A DNA stretch of 64,000 bases from NCBI GenBank assembly GCA_052103955.1, contig JBQELO010000019.1, positions 1 to 64,000 on the forward strand. The letters are read 5' to 3'. The notes beneath the pieces were generated by a model. That model did no database searches. It was not told where the DNA came from and saw only the letters and a list, made by a program, of their open reading frames with translations. Both the position numbers and the translations under genes were made by a program. This document shows positions 27,125 through 35,806 of the stretch, piece by piece (the first letter of the stretch is position 1; each line of letters opens with the position of its first letter). Origin of the DNA: Paenalcaligenes sp052103955 (GTDB lineage: Bacteria > Pseudomonadota > Gammaproteobacteria > Burkholderiales > Burkholderiaceae_B).

Positions 27125-28258
27125 ATGGAAATTTATTACGTACTTCAGATAGTCTGGTGGCTGCTCTTAGGCGTGCTGCTGATGGGGCTTGGGGTGATGG
27201 TAGGTATGGATATGGGCGTAGGTACGTTACTGCGCTTTGTAGGCCGTACTGATGCCGAACGCCGAGTAGCCCTGAACATTATTGGCCCACACTGGGACGG
27301 TAATCAGGTGTGGTTTATTTTGGGTGGTGGGGCCATTTTTGCAGCATGGCCGTTGGTGTATGCGACAGCGTTTTCCGGCTTCTACATTGTGATGCTGGTC
27401 TTGCTGTGGAGCATGATCATTCGCCCACTGGGTTTTGAATACCGTAGCAAGTTGCCGCATGCCGCGTGGCGTAACGCCTGGGATTGGAGCTTATTTGCTT
27501 CCGGTTTAATCCCCATGGTGATTTACGGTGCGGCGGTTGGTAACGTGTTGCAGGGCGTGCCTTTTCACTTTGATTGGCGCATGACGTCCTACTACACCGG
27601 TAGTTTCTTGGAGCTGCTGAACCCCTTTGCTGTATTGTGTGGTTTGGTGTCTGTGTCGCTGTCCATTTACATGGGCGGAGCCATCTTGATGAACGGCAGC
27701 GTAGGCGATATTGCCAAACGTGCTCGCAAAGCCTCTTTGCTAGGCGGTACGGTGGCGATAGTGTTGTTCACCCTGTGCGGTATTTGGGTGGCTAACATGG
27801 ATTTCTACCAAATCGTGTCTTCACCTGAGCCAGGTTTAGCGCAGATTCCTCTGCATCAAACGGTAGAGGTTGTGGAAGGTGGTTTGCTGAATAACTTCCG
27901 TAACTACCCCATTTTGTGGGCCGTACCAGCGTTGGGCTATATTGGTCTGATTTTTGGTATGTTGGCACTTAAAGCCGGACGCTCAGTGTTGGGATGGTGG
28001 ATGGGGGCTTTGGCCTGGATTGGTGTCTTGGGTACTGCCGGTGCGGCAATGTTCCCATTCATCATGCCTTCCAGCACAAATCCATCGCACAGTCTGACCG
28101 TGTGGAACTCTGGTGCTAGCTCCTTAACCATGAGCTGGATGCTGGGCTTTACCGTTATCTTTATGCCGCTGATTATTGCTTATACCAGCTGGGCATTCTG
28201 GGTGATGCGCGGCAAGGTGACGACTGAAGACGTCGACAGTTCAGAGCACGCTTTATAA
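27125..28258 (+). CDS. cydB: Cytochrome bd ubiquinol oxidase subunit II
   Basis: 377 residues with eight or nine membrane helices. N-terminal LMGLGVMVGMDMGVG and then GPHWDGNQVWFILGGGAIFAAWP are CydB hallmarks. The start is 16 bases after the cydA stop, with GGGAG six bases before the ATG. It forms the heterodimeric oxidase with CydA. Confidence 0.95.
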   Translation: MEIYYVLQIVWWLLLGVLLMGLGVMVGMDMGVGTLLRFVGRTDAERRVALNIIGPHWDGNQVWFILGGGAIFAAWPLVYATAFSGFYIVMLVLLWSMIIRPLGFEYRSKLPHAAWRNAWDWSLFASGLIPMVIYGAAVGNVLQGVPFHFDWRMTSYYTGSFLELLNPFAVLCGLVSVSLSIYMGGAILMNGSVGDIAKRARKASLLGGTVAIVLFTLCGIWVANMDFYQIVSSPEPGLAQIPLHQTVEVVEGGLLNNFRNYPILWAVPALGYIGLIFGMLALKAGRSVLGWWMGALAWIGVLGTAGAAMFPFIMPSSTNPSHSLTVWNSGASSLTMSWMLGFTVIFMPLIIAYTSWAFWVMRGKVTTEDVDSSEHAL

Positions 28259-28271
28259 AAGGAGCCCCGTT

Positions 28272-28496
28272 ATGTCGGTATTAATGCGTTTTATTGTGCT
28301 CCTGATTTTGGCTGTTATCGCTATTTTGTTGACGGTCATCCTCGGGGATTATGGCCCTTGGTATTTGTCTTGGTTGCTGGGCACCGGTTTTATGGTGCTG
28401 GTAGCAGCAATGGGTGGTGTCTTGTATGAAGAGCAAGAAGACGCCTTAGATCGACCTGCAGAGGTAAAACAAAGCAGGTCGTCCTCGGGTTATTAA
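28272..28496 (+). CDS. cydX: CydX-like subunit with extra N-terminal membrane helix
   Basis: A 74-residue protein directly after cydB (13-base gap, AAGGAG before the ATG). Residues about 30-58 (WYLSWLLGTG, ending in VLYEEQE) match the whole of classical CydX, a single-helix subunit of about 37 residues that stabilises the haems of bd oxidase. Here it is preceded by an additional hydrophobic helix (about 5-25) absent from the E. coli protein, giving a predicted hairpin. The strong ribosome binding site shows the extension is translated. It may combine the CydX role with that of another small membrane subunit. Confidence 0.82.
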   Translation: MSVLMRFIVLLILAVIAILLTVILGDYGPWYLSWLLGTGFMVLVAAMGGVLYEEQEDALDRPAEVKQSRSSSGY

Positions 28497-28501
28497 TCAG
28501 C

Positions 28502-28804
28502 TTAGGCTGAGGTTTTAACCGTTTCGAAGTGCTCGGTGGAGGGGGCTTCAGCAAAGAAACTGCTGATGTACCCTCGCCATTCGGGGAAAGCGGGAGACTC
28601 ACGGAAATCCACCATATGGTTTTCCAGAGTCTCCCATTCTATATGTAGCAGGTAGTGTTCAGGCTTGGCCAAGCTGTGATTCAGGTTGTAGCGTATATAG
28701 CCTTTTGAGTGGCTAATGACCTTCGCGATACCTTGTTCTACGGCCGCTTCAAATTCTTTTTGCTTACCGGGTTGAATCTGGATACTGGTGAGTTCATGAA
28801 TCAT
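28502..28804 (-). CDS. Antibiotic biosynthesis monooxygenase-like domain protein
   Basis: A 100-residue ferredoxin-like (ABM/YgiN-type) protein. The fold signature is an initial beta strand (LTSIQIQPGKQKEFEAAV), then GYIRYNLNHSLAKPEHYLLHIEWE and an FxESPAF motif near 70. Such proteins are small cytoplasmic quinol monooxygenases or haem/quinone-binding proteins. AAGGA precedes the ATG. It is convergent with cydABX, with only five bases between stops. The function is unproven. Confidence 0.83.
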   Translation of the reverse strand: MIHELTSIQIQPGKQKEFEAAVEQGIAKVISHSKGYIRYNLNHSLAKPEHYLLHIEWETLENHMVDFRESPAFPEWRGYISSFFAEAPSTEHFETVKTSA

Positions 28805-28930
28805 GGCAATCCTTATTAATAAGAAAATCTAAGAGGGCACAATCGCTTAGCACGCCTTTGCTAAGTGAGCGGCATAGCAGTATTGATTCTAGCGCAGAGC
28901 GCAACAATAGGGCACAGACAGGAGCTATAG

Positions 28931-29632
28931 ATGGAATGGAGTTTTTATGCTGAGTCTCTGGCGGTCTATGTGGTGCTAGCCATGAAGCTGTTGGTGGGGT
29001 TGGTGGTTATCATTGCGAATATGAATTGGACGGGCAAAACCAAACTATCGCAGATGAATGCCATTGATTTGGTGGGTAACTTTGTGCTGGGTGGGGTGGT
29101 GGGTGGCATTATCTATAACCGCGACATCAGTTTTCTTACGTACATCGTGTGTTTGCTCATCGGCATAGCGCTGATAGATGGTTTTAACTATTTGGTAAAT
29201 CGCACCAACTTCTTTAGATCGTTTGCGGTGGGGTGTCCCATTACCTTGATTGCCGATGGTAAGTTTTGCGTGGCGGCAATTAACGACAAGAAAAATAAAA
29301 TAGACTTAAGCATCGTTGCTAGCCTGTTGCGCAGCATGGGGCATTTTTCATTCTCAGGCTTAGAGTTCCTGCAAATAGAACCCGGTGGGCAATTGACCGT
29401 CATTGAAAAGAAAGAGGGTGGTCCTAGGCCTGCCTTTATTGTGTTGATGAACGGAACGATTTTTTCTAGCTTATTGGAAAGCCTAGAAAAAGACGCAGCG
29501 TGGCTAGAGGCGCAATTGCACCATGCTGGTTTTACACAGCTAGAGAGCATTTTTATGGTGGAGTGGTGGCAGGACACCTTGACTGTGGTGTGCGATAACG
29601 GGGCGGTAAAAACCATTCAAGCGTTATCCTAA
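28931..29632 (+). CDS. DUF421 (YetF/YcaP-like) membrane protein
   Basis: A 233-residue protein with three N-terminal membrane helices (about 10-95) followed by a cytoplasmic domain of about 135 residues. KLSQMNAIDLVGNFVLGGVVGG is the DUF421 signature. AGGAG lies six bases before the ATG. Bacillus YetF/YrbG-type members influence spore or envelope properties; the role here is unknown. Confidence 0.83.
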   Translation: MEWSFYAESLAVYVVLAMKLLVGLVVIIANMNWTGKTKLSQMNAIDLVGNFVLGGVVGGIIYNRDISFLTYIVCLLIGIALIDGFNYLVNRTNFFRSFAVGCPITLIADGKFCVAAINDKKNKIDLSIVASLLRSMGHFSFSGLEFLQIEPGGQLTVIEKKEGGPRPAFIVLMNGTIFSSLLESLEKDAAWLEAQLHHAGFTQLESIFMVEWWQDTLTVVCDNGAVKTIQALS

Positions 29633-29752
29633 GGACGCTCTACGTAGAAGTACGGAGCTTGCTAGTGAGCCTTACTTTTGCGATTTTGCATAGTGGCGCG
29701 CTACCCTATATGCATGAGTTGTAAGGTAACGTCGTGAGTATAGGAACTAAGT

Positions 29753-30418
29753 ATGCGCAGATTTTTTACGGTAGGAATGTTGTTGTCGTTAGCGGTGGTG
29801 ATGATGCAAAAGCCCGCAGTGGGTGCACTTACGGCCACATTACATAGCGCAGCCACGCAGGGTGATACGGTAGCCATTCAACAGTTGTTGGCAGCTGGAG
29901 CAGACATAGAGGCGCGTGATACACAAGGGTGTACCGCTTTGCTGCGAGCAACGCGAGCTAATCAGGTTGCAGCGGCAACCCTACTGATAGAGGCTGGTGC
30001 TGATGTCAATGCCAAAGACAATATAGAGGATAGTCCGTATCTGTATGCGGGCGCCCAAGGTTTCAATGATATTCTGCGTTTAACGCTGACGCATGGTGCT
30101 GATTTACAAAGTACCAACCGTTATGGCGGCACAGCGCTTATTCCCGCAGCCGAGAAAGGCCATCCTGAGACTGTAAAAATCTTATTGAATGCCGGCGTAG
30201 CCGTTGATCATGTGAATCGTTTGGGTTGGACGGCCCTGTTAGAGGCCATCGTGCTTAGCCAAGGCGGGCCGGTGCATCAGAAAATTGTTCAAGAGCTGAT
30301 TCAAGGCGGTGCTGATGTGAATGTGGCGGATAGTGAGGGTGTGACACCCTTACAGCATGCACAGCGCCGTGGCTATATGGAAATTGTGGCGTTACTGCAA
30401 GCCGCTGGTGCACGCTGA
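29753..30418 (+). CDS. Periplasmic ankyrin-repeat protein
   Basis: A 221-residue protein with a signal peptide (about 1-24, cleaved after VGA) followed by five or six ankyrin repeats of about 33 residues (LLAAGADIEARDTQGCTALL, LIEAGADVNAKD and LIQGGADVNVADSEGVTPL are clear units). It probably mediates protein contacts in the periplasm. AGGA precedes the ATG. The next gene starts 17 bases after its stop, suggesting cotranscription with a deaminase and a carrier; the partner protein is unknown. Confidence 0.85.
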   Translation: MRRFFTVGMLLSLAVVMMQKPAVGALTATLHSAATQGDTVAIQQLLAAGADIEARDTQGCTALLRATRANQVAAATLLIEAGADVNAKDNIEDSPYLYAGAQGFNDILRLTLTHGADLQSTNRYGGTALIPAAEKGHPETVKILLNAGVAVDHVNRLGWTALLEAIVLSQGGPVHQKIVQELIQGGADVNVADSEGVTPLQHAQRRGYMEIVALLQAAGAR

Positions 30419-30434
30419 AAGGAGTCTACCGAAC

Positions 30435-30908
30435 ATGCCTATTAGTACAGAAAAAGCCGGTTTTTTACGTGAAGCGATTGCGTTGGCCTATGCCAACCAA
30501 CAGGCAGGTGGTAGGCCTTTTGGTGCTGTAGTGGTGAAAGAGGGACGTATAGTAGCCACGGGTGTGAATGAAATTTTGGTTACGCACGACCCGACAGCAC
30601 ATGCCGAATTGGTTGCTCTGCGGGCAGCAAGCCAGGTATTGCAGTCGCCTAATTTAGCTGGATGCAGTGTGTATGCCAGTGGGCATCCTTGCCCCATGTG
30701 TATGGCTGCCATGCGCATGGCAGGGATAAAAGAAGTGATGTATGCCTATTCAAACGAAGAGGCTGAAGCGTATGGATTATCTACGGCAGCGATTTACGCC
30801 GATTTGGCGAAACCGTTTTCAGAGCAGTCCATGCATATACAGTATGAACCATTGCGTCCTGAGCCCTACGCGGGTTTGTATACGGAGTGGCAGCAAAAAC
30901 AAACGTAG
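30435..30908 (+). CDS. Nucleoside/guanine deaminase-like enzyme
   Basis: A 157-residue zinc-dependent deaminase of the CMP/dCMP family. It has TAHAELVALRAA (zinc His and catalytic Glu near 55-57) and PCPMCMAAM (zinc Cys pair near 83-86). The overall layout, including GGRPFGAVVVK near 22, resembles guanine deaminase and related purine deaminases more than TadA. The ATG at 30435 follows AGGAG; an upstream in-frame ATG lies inside the ankyrin gene and lacks a binding site. It is followed by a CynX-like carrier. Confidence 0.86.
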   Translation: MPISTEKAGFLREAIALAYANQQAGGRPFGAVVVKEGRIVATGVNEILVTHDPTAHAELVALRAASQVLQSPNLAGCSVYASGHPCPMCMAAMRMAGIKEVMYAYSNEEAEAYGLSTAAIYADLAKPFSEQSMHIQYEPLRPEPYAGLYTEWQQKQT

Positions 30909-30917
30909 TAGGGCAGT

Positions 30918-32129
30918 ATGGAAGTAACGGCAAAGCGCACGCACCAGTCTACGGTGTTGTTGCTACTGGTAGTGGCCATCGTAGGGCTTAATCTACGTCC
31001 TTTTATGACGGGCATAGGCCCGTTGGCTGAATCTTTGCGTTTAGCCACAGGGTTAAGCCAGCAAGGGTTGTCTATGCTTACCCTAATCCCCATGGCATTG
31101 ATGGGGGTAGTGGCGTTTGCAGGGCCCGCTTTACAAGGCAAGTTAGGTGCGCGGTTACTGGTGATCTTGGCGTTACTGGTGATTGCTTTGGGGGCAGGGC
31201 TGCGGTGGATGACCACGTCAGGTGCCGTCTTGTTGTTGACTGCTGCCATTATGGGCTTTGGTGTAGCCATTATTCAGGCGGTTTTCCCCGGCATTATTAA
31301 GCGCCAGTTTATGCAACGTAGCGGCGTGGTGATGGGGTTGTATTCCTCTATGATGATGGGGGGCGGGGCCTTAGGGGCGCAGTTGTCCCCCTGGGTTGCG
31401 CAGCTAACAGGCAGTTGGCAAATAGGGCTGGCATGGTTAGTGCTACCAGCCTTGTTGGCATTAGCATTAGCCATGTGGTTGTTACCGGCAGATCCGCCGC
31501 GTAGTGTTGGGCAACGTATAGCGATTACGCCATTATTAAAGCGTCGTCGCACATGGTTGTTGATGCTGTGTTTTGGCTTAGTGAATGGTGGTTACTCGTC
31601 GGCGGTAGCGTGGTTGGCACCAGCCTATCAACGTTTAGGATGGAGCGCTGCGTATAGCGGTAGCTTATTGGCGGTGATGGCGATTGCTCAAGCGGTGGCA
31701 GCCTTGGTGTTGCCAGCAATAGCGTGTCGTAAACCTGATTTTAGGCCGTGGTTGTGGTTTACCTTGGTATTGCAGTTTATAGGCTTTTTAGGCTTAGCCT
31801 TTTGGCCAGAGGCGGTACCTGTATTGTGGGCGATAGTGGTGGGTGCAGGCTTAGGCGGTTGCTTCTCGTTGACGATGGTAGTGGCGCTAGAACACTTAAA
31901 AGAACCTGCACGAGCAGGAGCATTAGCAGCGCTCATGCAAGGCGGCGGCTTTTTGCTAGCAGCCATAGCACCTTGGATCTTAGCAACCTTATACGATGCA
32001 ACCGGTAATTACATGGCTGGTTGGTTATGGCACGTGGGTTGCGTGAGTGTGGTAGGGGTATTGGTGTGGCAGTTTGCACCTGCTAGTTATGCTAGAGCGA
32101 TTGGGATTTCCGCTGTTGCGGATGAGTAG
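30918..32129 (+). CDS. MFS transporter, CynX/NimT family
   Basis: A 403-residue, 12-helix major facilitator protein. LNLRPFMTGIGPLAESL near residue 22 is the signature of the CynX/YeaN (cyanate/2-nitroimidazole) group. The start lies nine bases after the deaminase stop with AGGG upstream, so the two genes form an operon. Whether it moves a purine or its product is open; the adjacency suggests so, the family name does not. Confidence 0.85.
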   Translation: MEVTAKRTHQSTVLLLLVVAIVGLNLRPFMTGIGPLAESLRLATGLSQQGLSMLTLIPMALMGVVAFAGPALQGKLGARLLVILALLVIALGAGLRWMTTSGAVLLLTAAIMGFGVAIIQAVFPGIIKRQFMQRSGVVMGLYSSMMMGGGALGAQLSPWVAQLTGSWQIGLAWLVLPALLALALAMWLLPADPPRSVGQRIAITPLLKRRRTWLLMLCFGLVNGGYSSAVAWLAPAYQRLGWSAAYSGSLLAVMAIAQAVAALVLPAIACRKPDFRPWLWFTLVLQFIGFLGLAFWPEAVPVLWAIVVGAGLGGCFSLTMVVALEHLKEPARAGALAALMQGGGFLLAAIAPWILATLYDATGNYMAGWLWHVGCVSVVGVLVWQFAPASYARAIGISAVADE

Positions 32130-32537
32130 GTGTGGGTGGGTTTAAAAGCCCGCTTACTCACCACTGGGCTGCATTAGCCTAAGGCTGCGAAAGTGTTTCC
32201 TTCATCGCTTGCCACGGTCTTTGCTTTGGTAGTTGCTGACGTAATTGATCTTTCTGGAATCACCAAAAGGTGTGTTTGCTACCACCTCGAGTGATTAAGC
32301 GTACATAGCAAGCAGAAAGTACTTAATCGCTGCCGCATAAGAAAGGGCTGTCAGCCTACCAATTGCGATATCTCGGAGGCGGCGGAGGAACAACTTTTTT
32401 GATTTGGTATCTCAAATCACAAAAAGTTGTTCCGCAGTCCCTCAGCGTGTGCAATGAATACAACCGCCAAAAGCAAGAAAGGCTGCCCATTAGAGGAGCA
32501 GCCTTTCTTATGCATACCGCATTACAACATTACCGCA
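32130..32537. other. Intergenic region with long inverted repeat
   Basis: About 400 bases without a convincing gene. It holds an inverted repeat at 32387-32433: arms GGAACAACTTTTT and AAAAAGTTGTTCC, extended inward by GATTT/AAATC after a one- to two-base offset. The arms read the same on both strands, so it could be a transcript hairpin or a protein-binding site. No promoter or coding signal is clear; the bidirectional terminator at 32475 lies at its end. Confidence 0.6.
32475..32509. terminator. Bidirectional terminator
   Basis: Twelve-base arms AAGAAAGGCTGC/GCAGCCTTTCTT. The A/T-rich arm ends let it serve both directions, chiefly the minus-strand PPC-domain gene that ends at 32538. Confidence 0.82.
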
Positions 32538-33932
32538 TTATTTGCGTTGTACTTCTAATGTGTATTCACGGCTACGAGTAGGTTGGTTCCACATGGTGAC
32601 CTGTACTTGGTACTCACCAGGTTGCAACGCTACTTCTACGCGAGAGTCCAGATTGTCATTGTCGTAATCAATGTCATCGTTCTCGGCCAGCACGTAGCCA
32701 TCTTTTTGTACCGACAAGTAGGTGTCAAAAGACGGTGAGCCTAGGTCAATCACGTAAGTACCCGCTTGGGCAATCTTCAGAGTGTGTGTAACGCGATCAG
32801 CACCGGATTGCATAATGGCATGAATAGCTTGGCCGGGGGTGATGATTGGGTCGCTGACGTTAGACGGTAGAGCAGTTGCAGTTAACGACAGTTCGTATAC
32901 GCCCTGTTGTGAGCCATCAATAGATACTGTGTGTGTGCCTGCTGGTAGGATAGCGCGCGTGCTGCCATCGTTTTGGCGACGTGGGAAGCTAATGCGTAAG
33001 CTGTCTAGGTCTACATCAGGGTCAAAGCCCATGGCGTCTACTTTCAGGCTAACAAACATAGGTTGTGCCAGTTCAAAGCTGAACTCTTGTTGTTGGCCCA
33101 TGTACAAACCAGCCTGTTTGTCACCGTTTACCGTTAGTACATCACCCGATTTTAGGGTTACGTCAGGTACATCTGCTTTGTTGATCACCAAACGGTACGT
33201 ACCGTTAAAGGTATCAGCACCCAAAGCAGAGCTAGCTTGGATAGTGTAGGTGCCAGCATCTAGGTATGTTTGGATTTTGGCATCGTAGTTATCACCGCCG
33301 TCATCATCTGACATCAGCTCACGACCACTTTTATCCAAAAGATCCAAGTAAGGGTCGATGGCGCCTTGGTCGGCTTTCATGTCAATGGTGTAGATAGCAG
33401 GCTCTGGCACTTCTAGGGTGAAGCTTTGCTTGCGACCCATAGCAATTTCAGTGATGTCCATACCCGCAGTCACCACACCACCTACATAGCTTTTCAGAGG
33501 GGTTGCTGTGATGCTGAATGGCCCATAAGCATTAGCGTCTATACCGCTGACGATTACGTCGTATTTGCCATCCGTTTCAGCTTTGAATGCCAATACAGAG
33601 GCTGATGCTTTGGAGTCGCTGTTTTGGTTAGAGTTTGCTACCAGCATGCCGTTGTGCAAAACGCTGATTTGTGCACGCAGGGCACCCGTTACAGCGATTT
33701 TGTAGAACAGGCCTGCTTCGGCTGTGAGGGTGTAAGGTACGCTGCGTACACCATTACTCAAGTTCACCAAACTGCCGCTGTTGATTTCGCCGGATTGGGC
33801 TTTTTCTAGGGGCAGAACGGCATAAGCAGATTGCTGCTGTGCGGGTTGTTGGTCTTGTTGATAATAGTAAGCAGTACCACCACCAGCGATAACCGCACCG
33901 AGTATGGCGGCAAAGATAGTCGAGAGCTTCAT
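32538..33932 (-). CDS. Membrane-anchored protein with repeated PPC-like domains (copy 1)
   Basis: A 464-residue protein. The N-terminus (MKLSTIFAAILG then a Gly-rich AGGGTAYYYQQ) is a signal or anchor helix, followed by a Gln/Pro linker and about four beta-sandwich modules of roughly 100 residues (about 50-150, 160-255, 260-360, 365-464). They resemble bacterial pre-peptidase C-terminal domains. Acidic loops SDDDGGDNYD and AENDDIDYDNDN could bind calcium. No enzymatic domain is present. It is a tandem paralogue of the next gene upstream, and the first 20 residues are almost identical. The role is unknown; an extracytoplasmic binding protein is likely. Confidence 0.8.
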   Translation of the reverse strand: MKLSTIFAAILGAVIAGGGTAYYYQQDQQPAQQQSAYAVLPLEKAQSGEINSGSLVNLSNGVRSVPYTLTAEAGLFYKIAVTGALRAQISVLHNGMLVANSNQNSDSKASASVLAFKAETDGKYDVIVSGIDANAYGPFSITATPLKSYVGGVVTAGMDITEIAMGRKQSFTLEVPEPAIYTIDMKADQGAIDPYLDLLDKSGRELMSDDDGGDNYDAKIQTYLDAGTYTIQASSALGADTFNGTYRLVINKADVPDVTLKSGDVLTVNGDKQAGLYMGQQQEFSFELAQPMFVSLKVDAMGFDPDVDLDSLRISFPRRQNDGSTRAILPAGTHTVSIDGSQQGVYELSLTATALPSNVSDPIITPGQAIHAIMQSGADRVTHTLKIAQAGTYVIDLGSPSFDTYLSVQKDGYVLAENDDIDYDNDNLDSRVEVALQPGEYQVQVTMWNQPTRSREYTLEVQRK

Positions 33933-34078
33933 TGTATAGGGATCTCTAAGTAGTATAAGTGTGCTTCATTGTACTAGGGCATTCCCTAAACTAGGCGCAG
34001 TATTGTTAAGAAGGGTGAATTTGTGGCACCAATGTGTTACCAAGTGTGATCTTTTGGGTGCTGAGTCTGATTAGGTCA

Positions 34079-34111
34079 AAAAAAAGCCGCTCCGTAGAGC
34101 AGCTTTTTTAT
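34079..34111 (-). terminator. Terminator of PPC-domain copy 2
   Basis: Arms AAAAAAGC-GCTC and GAGC-GCTTTTTT with a four-base loop, giving T runs on either strand. It lies 18 bases beyond the stop at 34129 and separates the two paralogous genes into distinct transcripts. Confidence 0.85.
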
Positions 34112-34128
34112 TGTGCACGTTTAAACGC

Positions 34129-35547
34129 TTATTTGCGTTTAACACTCAAGCTGTAGTCACGGTTGCGAGAAGCTTCGCTAAGTGCCATGGCTTGGATTTG
34201 GTACTGACCTGGTTCCAGTGCGATTTCAATACGGGAATTGGTATTGCCGTTGCTGTAATCGATATCGTCGTTTTCTGCCAGGGTGTAACCGTTCTGGTGC
34301 AAAGACAATGTGGTGTCAAACACAGGGGAGGCCATGTCGATCACATAGTTACCAGCTTGCGTAACGTTCAGGGTGTAGTTGATGCGGGTAACACCAGACA
34401 GCATAACGGCTTGACGGGTCTCGCCTGCACGAATGGCACCGCCACCGGCGTTCGCAGGTACAGCGCTGGCCGACAAGGTTAGGTCATAGATACCGCCTTG
34501 GGAACCATCGATGGTGATGGAGTGTGTGCCTGCTTCCAGTACGGCGCGCAGTGTGTATTGACCACGACGTTGGTAGTTGATGCTAGCGCCATCCACCATC
34601 ACGTCAGGGTCAAAGCCCAGAGCGCTTACATCTAGGTTAACCAACATGGTTTCTGGCAATTCAAAGCTGAACTCTTGTGCTTGGCCGTTGTACAAACCGG
34701 TTTGTTTAGCGCCGTCAGCATGCAGTGTTGCACCAGATTCCAGTGTGATTTCGCTAGTGAGAGCTTCTTTAGCAATAATCAAACGGTAGGTGCCTTGGAA
34801 GGTTTCAGCGCCTACAGCAGAGCTTGTTTGAATAGTGTAGGTGCCTGGTTCCAAGTATGTTTGGATTTTGGCATCGTAGTTATCGCCACCGTCATCATCC
34901 GAAACCAATTCACGACCATTTTGATCCAACAGTGACAGATAGGGATCCAGACGGCCTTGATCTGCTTTCATGTCGATGGTGTAAATGGCTTTTTCGTCTA
35001 CTTCTAATGTGAAGCTTTGCTGACGGCCCATAGCGATTTCGGTAATGTCCATGCCCGCTTTCACTACGCTACCTACATAGCTCTTCAGTGGTGTTGCAGT
35101 CAGGCTGAATGGGCCGTAGGCGTTGGAGTCCAAGCCGCTTACTACTACGTCGTATTTGCCAGCTGTTTCGGCTTTAAATGCCAACACAGCAGGAGCAGTA
35201 GATGCAGAGCTACTGCTGCACTCGTCACAATTGCTTTTTGCAGTGGTGGAGCTAGCAATCAGCAGACCATTTTGCAGAACGCTAATCTGAGCACGCAATG
35301 CACCGGCGACAGCAATTTTGTAGAACTGACCAGCTTCGGCAGTCAGGGTAAAGGGCACGCTGCGTACGCCGTTGCTCAAGTTCACCAAGCTGGTGCTGTT
35401 AATCTCACCTGCTTTGGCTGTGTCCAGAGGCAGCACAGTAAACGCGGTTTGCTGTTGTGTGCTTGGGCTTTGTTGGTAGTAGTAAGCAGTACCACCACCA
35501 GCGATAGCTGCGCCAAGTATTGCTGCAAAGATAGTCGAGAGCTTCAT
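34129..35547 (-). CDS. Membrane-anchored protein with repeated PPC-like domains (copy 2)
   Basis: 472 residues, paralogous to the neighbouring gene along its whole length: the same N-terminal anchor, the same four beta-sandwich modules and the same acidic loops (SDDDGGDNYD, AENDDIDYSNGN). It differs by an insertion near residue 105 with CDECSSSS, which adds a Cys pair absent from copy 1. The genes are a tandem duplication that has since diverged. The function is unknown. Confidence 0.8.
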   Translation of the reverse strand: MKLSTIFAAILGAAIAGGGTAYYYQQSPSTQQQTAFTVLPLDTAKAGEINSTSLVNLSNGVRSVPFTLTAEAGQFYKIAVAGALRAQISVLQNGLLIASSTTAKSNCDECSSSSASTAPAVLAFKAETAGKYDVVVSGLDSNAYGPFSLTATPLKSYVGSVVKAGMDITEIAMGRQQSFTLEVDEKAIYTIDMKADQGRLDPYLSLLDQNGRELVSDDDGGDNYDAKIQTYLEPGTYTIQTSSAVGAETFQGTYRLIIAKEALTSEITLESGATLHADGAKQTGLYNGQAQEFSFELPETMLVNLDVSALGFDPDVMVDGASINYQRRGQYTLRAVLEAGTHSITIDGSQGGIYDLTLSASAVPANAGGGAIRAGETRQAVMLSGVTRINYTLNVTQAGNYVIDMASPVFDTTLSLHQNGYTLAENDDIDYSNGNTNSRIEIALEPGQYQIQAMALSEASRNRDYSLSVKRK

Positions 35548-35650
35548 GGTTTCAAGGTTCTTTGAGTAGTAAGAAAGTGCGCATATTGTACTCAGGCATT
35601 GGCAAAAAAATATAATGAATTGTTAGGGAAAAGAGAAATTTTTTAAGCGC

Positions 35651-35806
35651 TTACGAGTTAGTTGTCATGCCAGCCAAGCCCATGAGCAGTCGCATTAACC
35701 ATGCGACTAGCCCAAGACTGGCAATGCTGCCCCCCCAAATCAGCACTAACCACCCTAAGCGTTGTGCTAATGTGCCGGGGGTGTTGGTACAAGTTGTGTC
35801 TTTCAT
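35651..35806 (-). CDS. DUF2474 small membrane protein of the CIO oxidase operon
   Basis: 51 residues with one membrane helix. RLGWLVLIWGGSIASLGLVAWLMR matches DUF2474 over about 16-39, a family found behind CioB-type genes and thought to play a CydX-like role. Its ATG overlaps the cioB stop in an ATGA arrangement (35803-35806), a sign of translational coupling. An in-frame start further upstream would lie inside cioB and was rejected. Confidence 0.83.
   Translation of the reverse strand: MKDTTCTNTPGTLAQRLGWLVLIWGGSIASLGLVAWLMRLLMGLAGMTTNS

Noticed and set aside
32363..32581. 72-codon open frame over the inverted repeat region
   Set aside because: It overlaps a terminator and the end of the PPC gene, has no ribosome binding site and odd composition.
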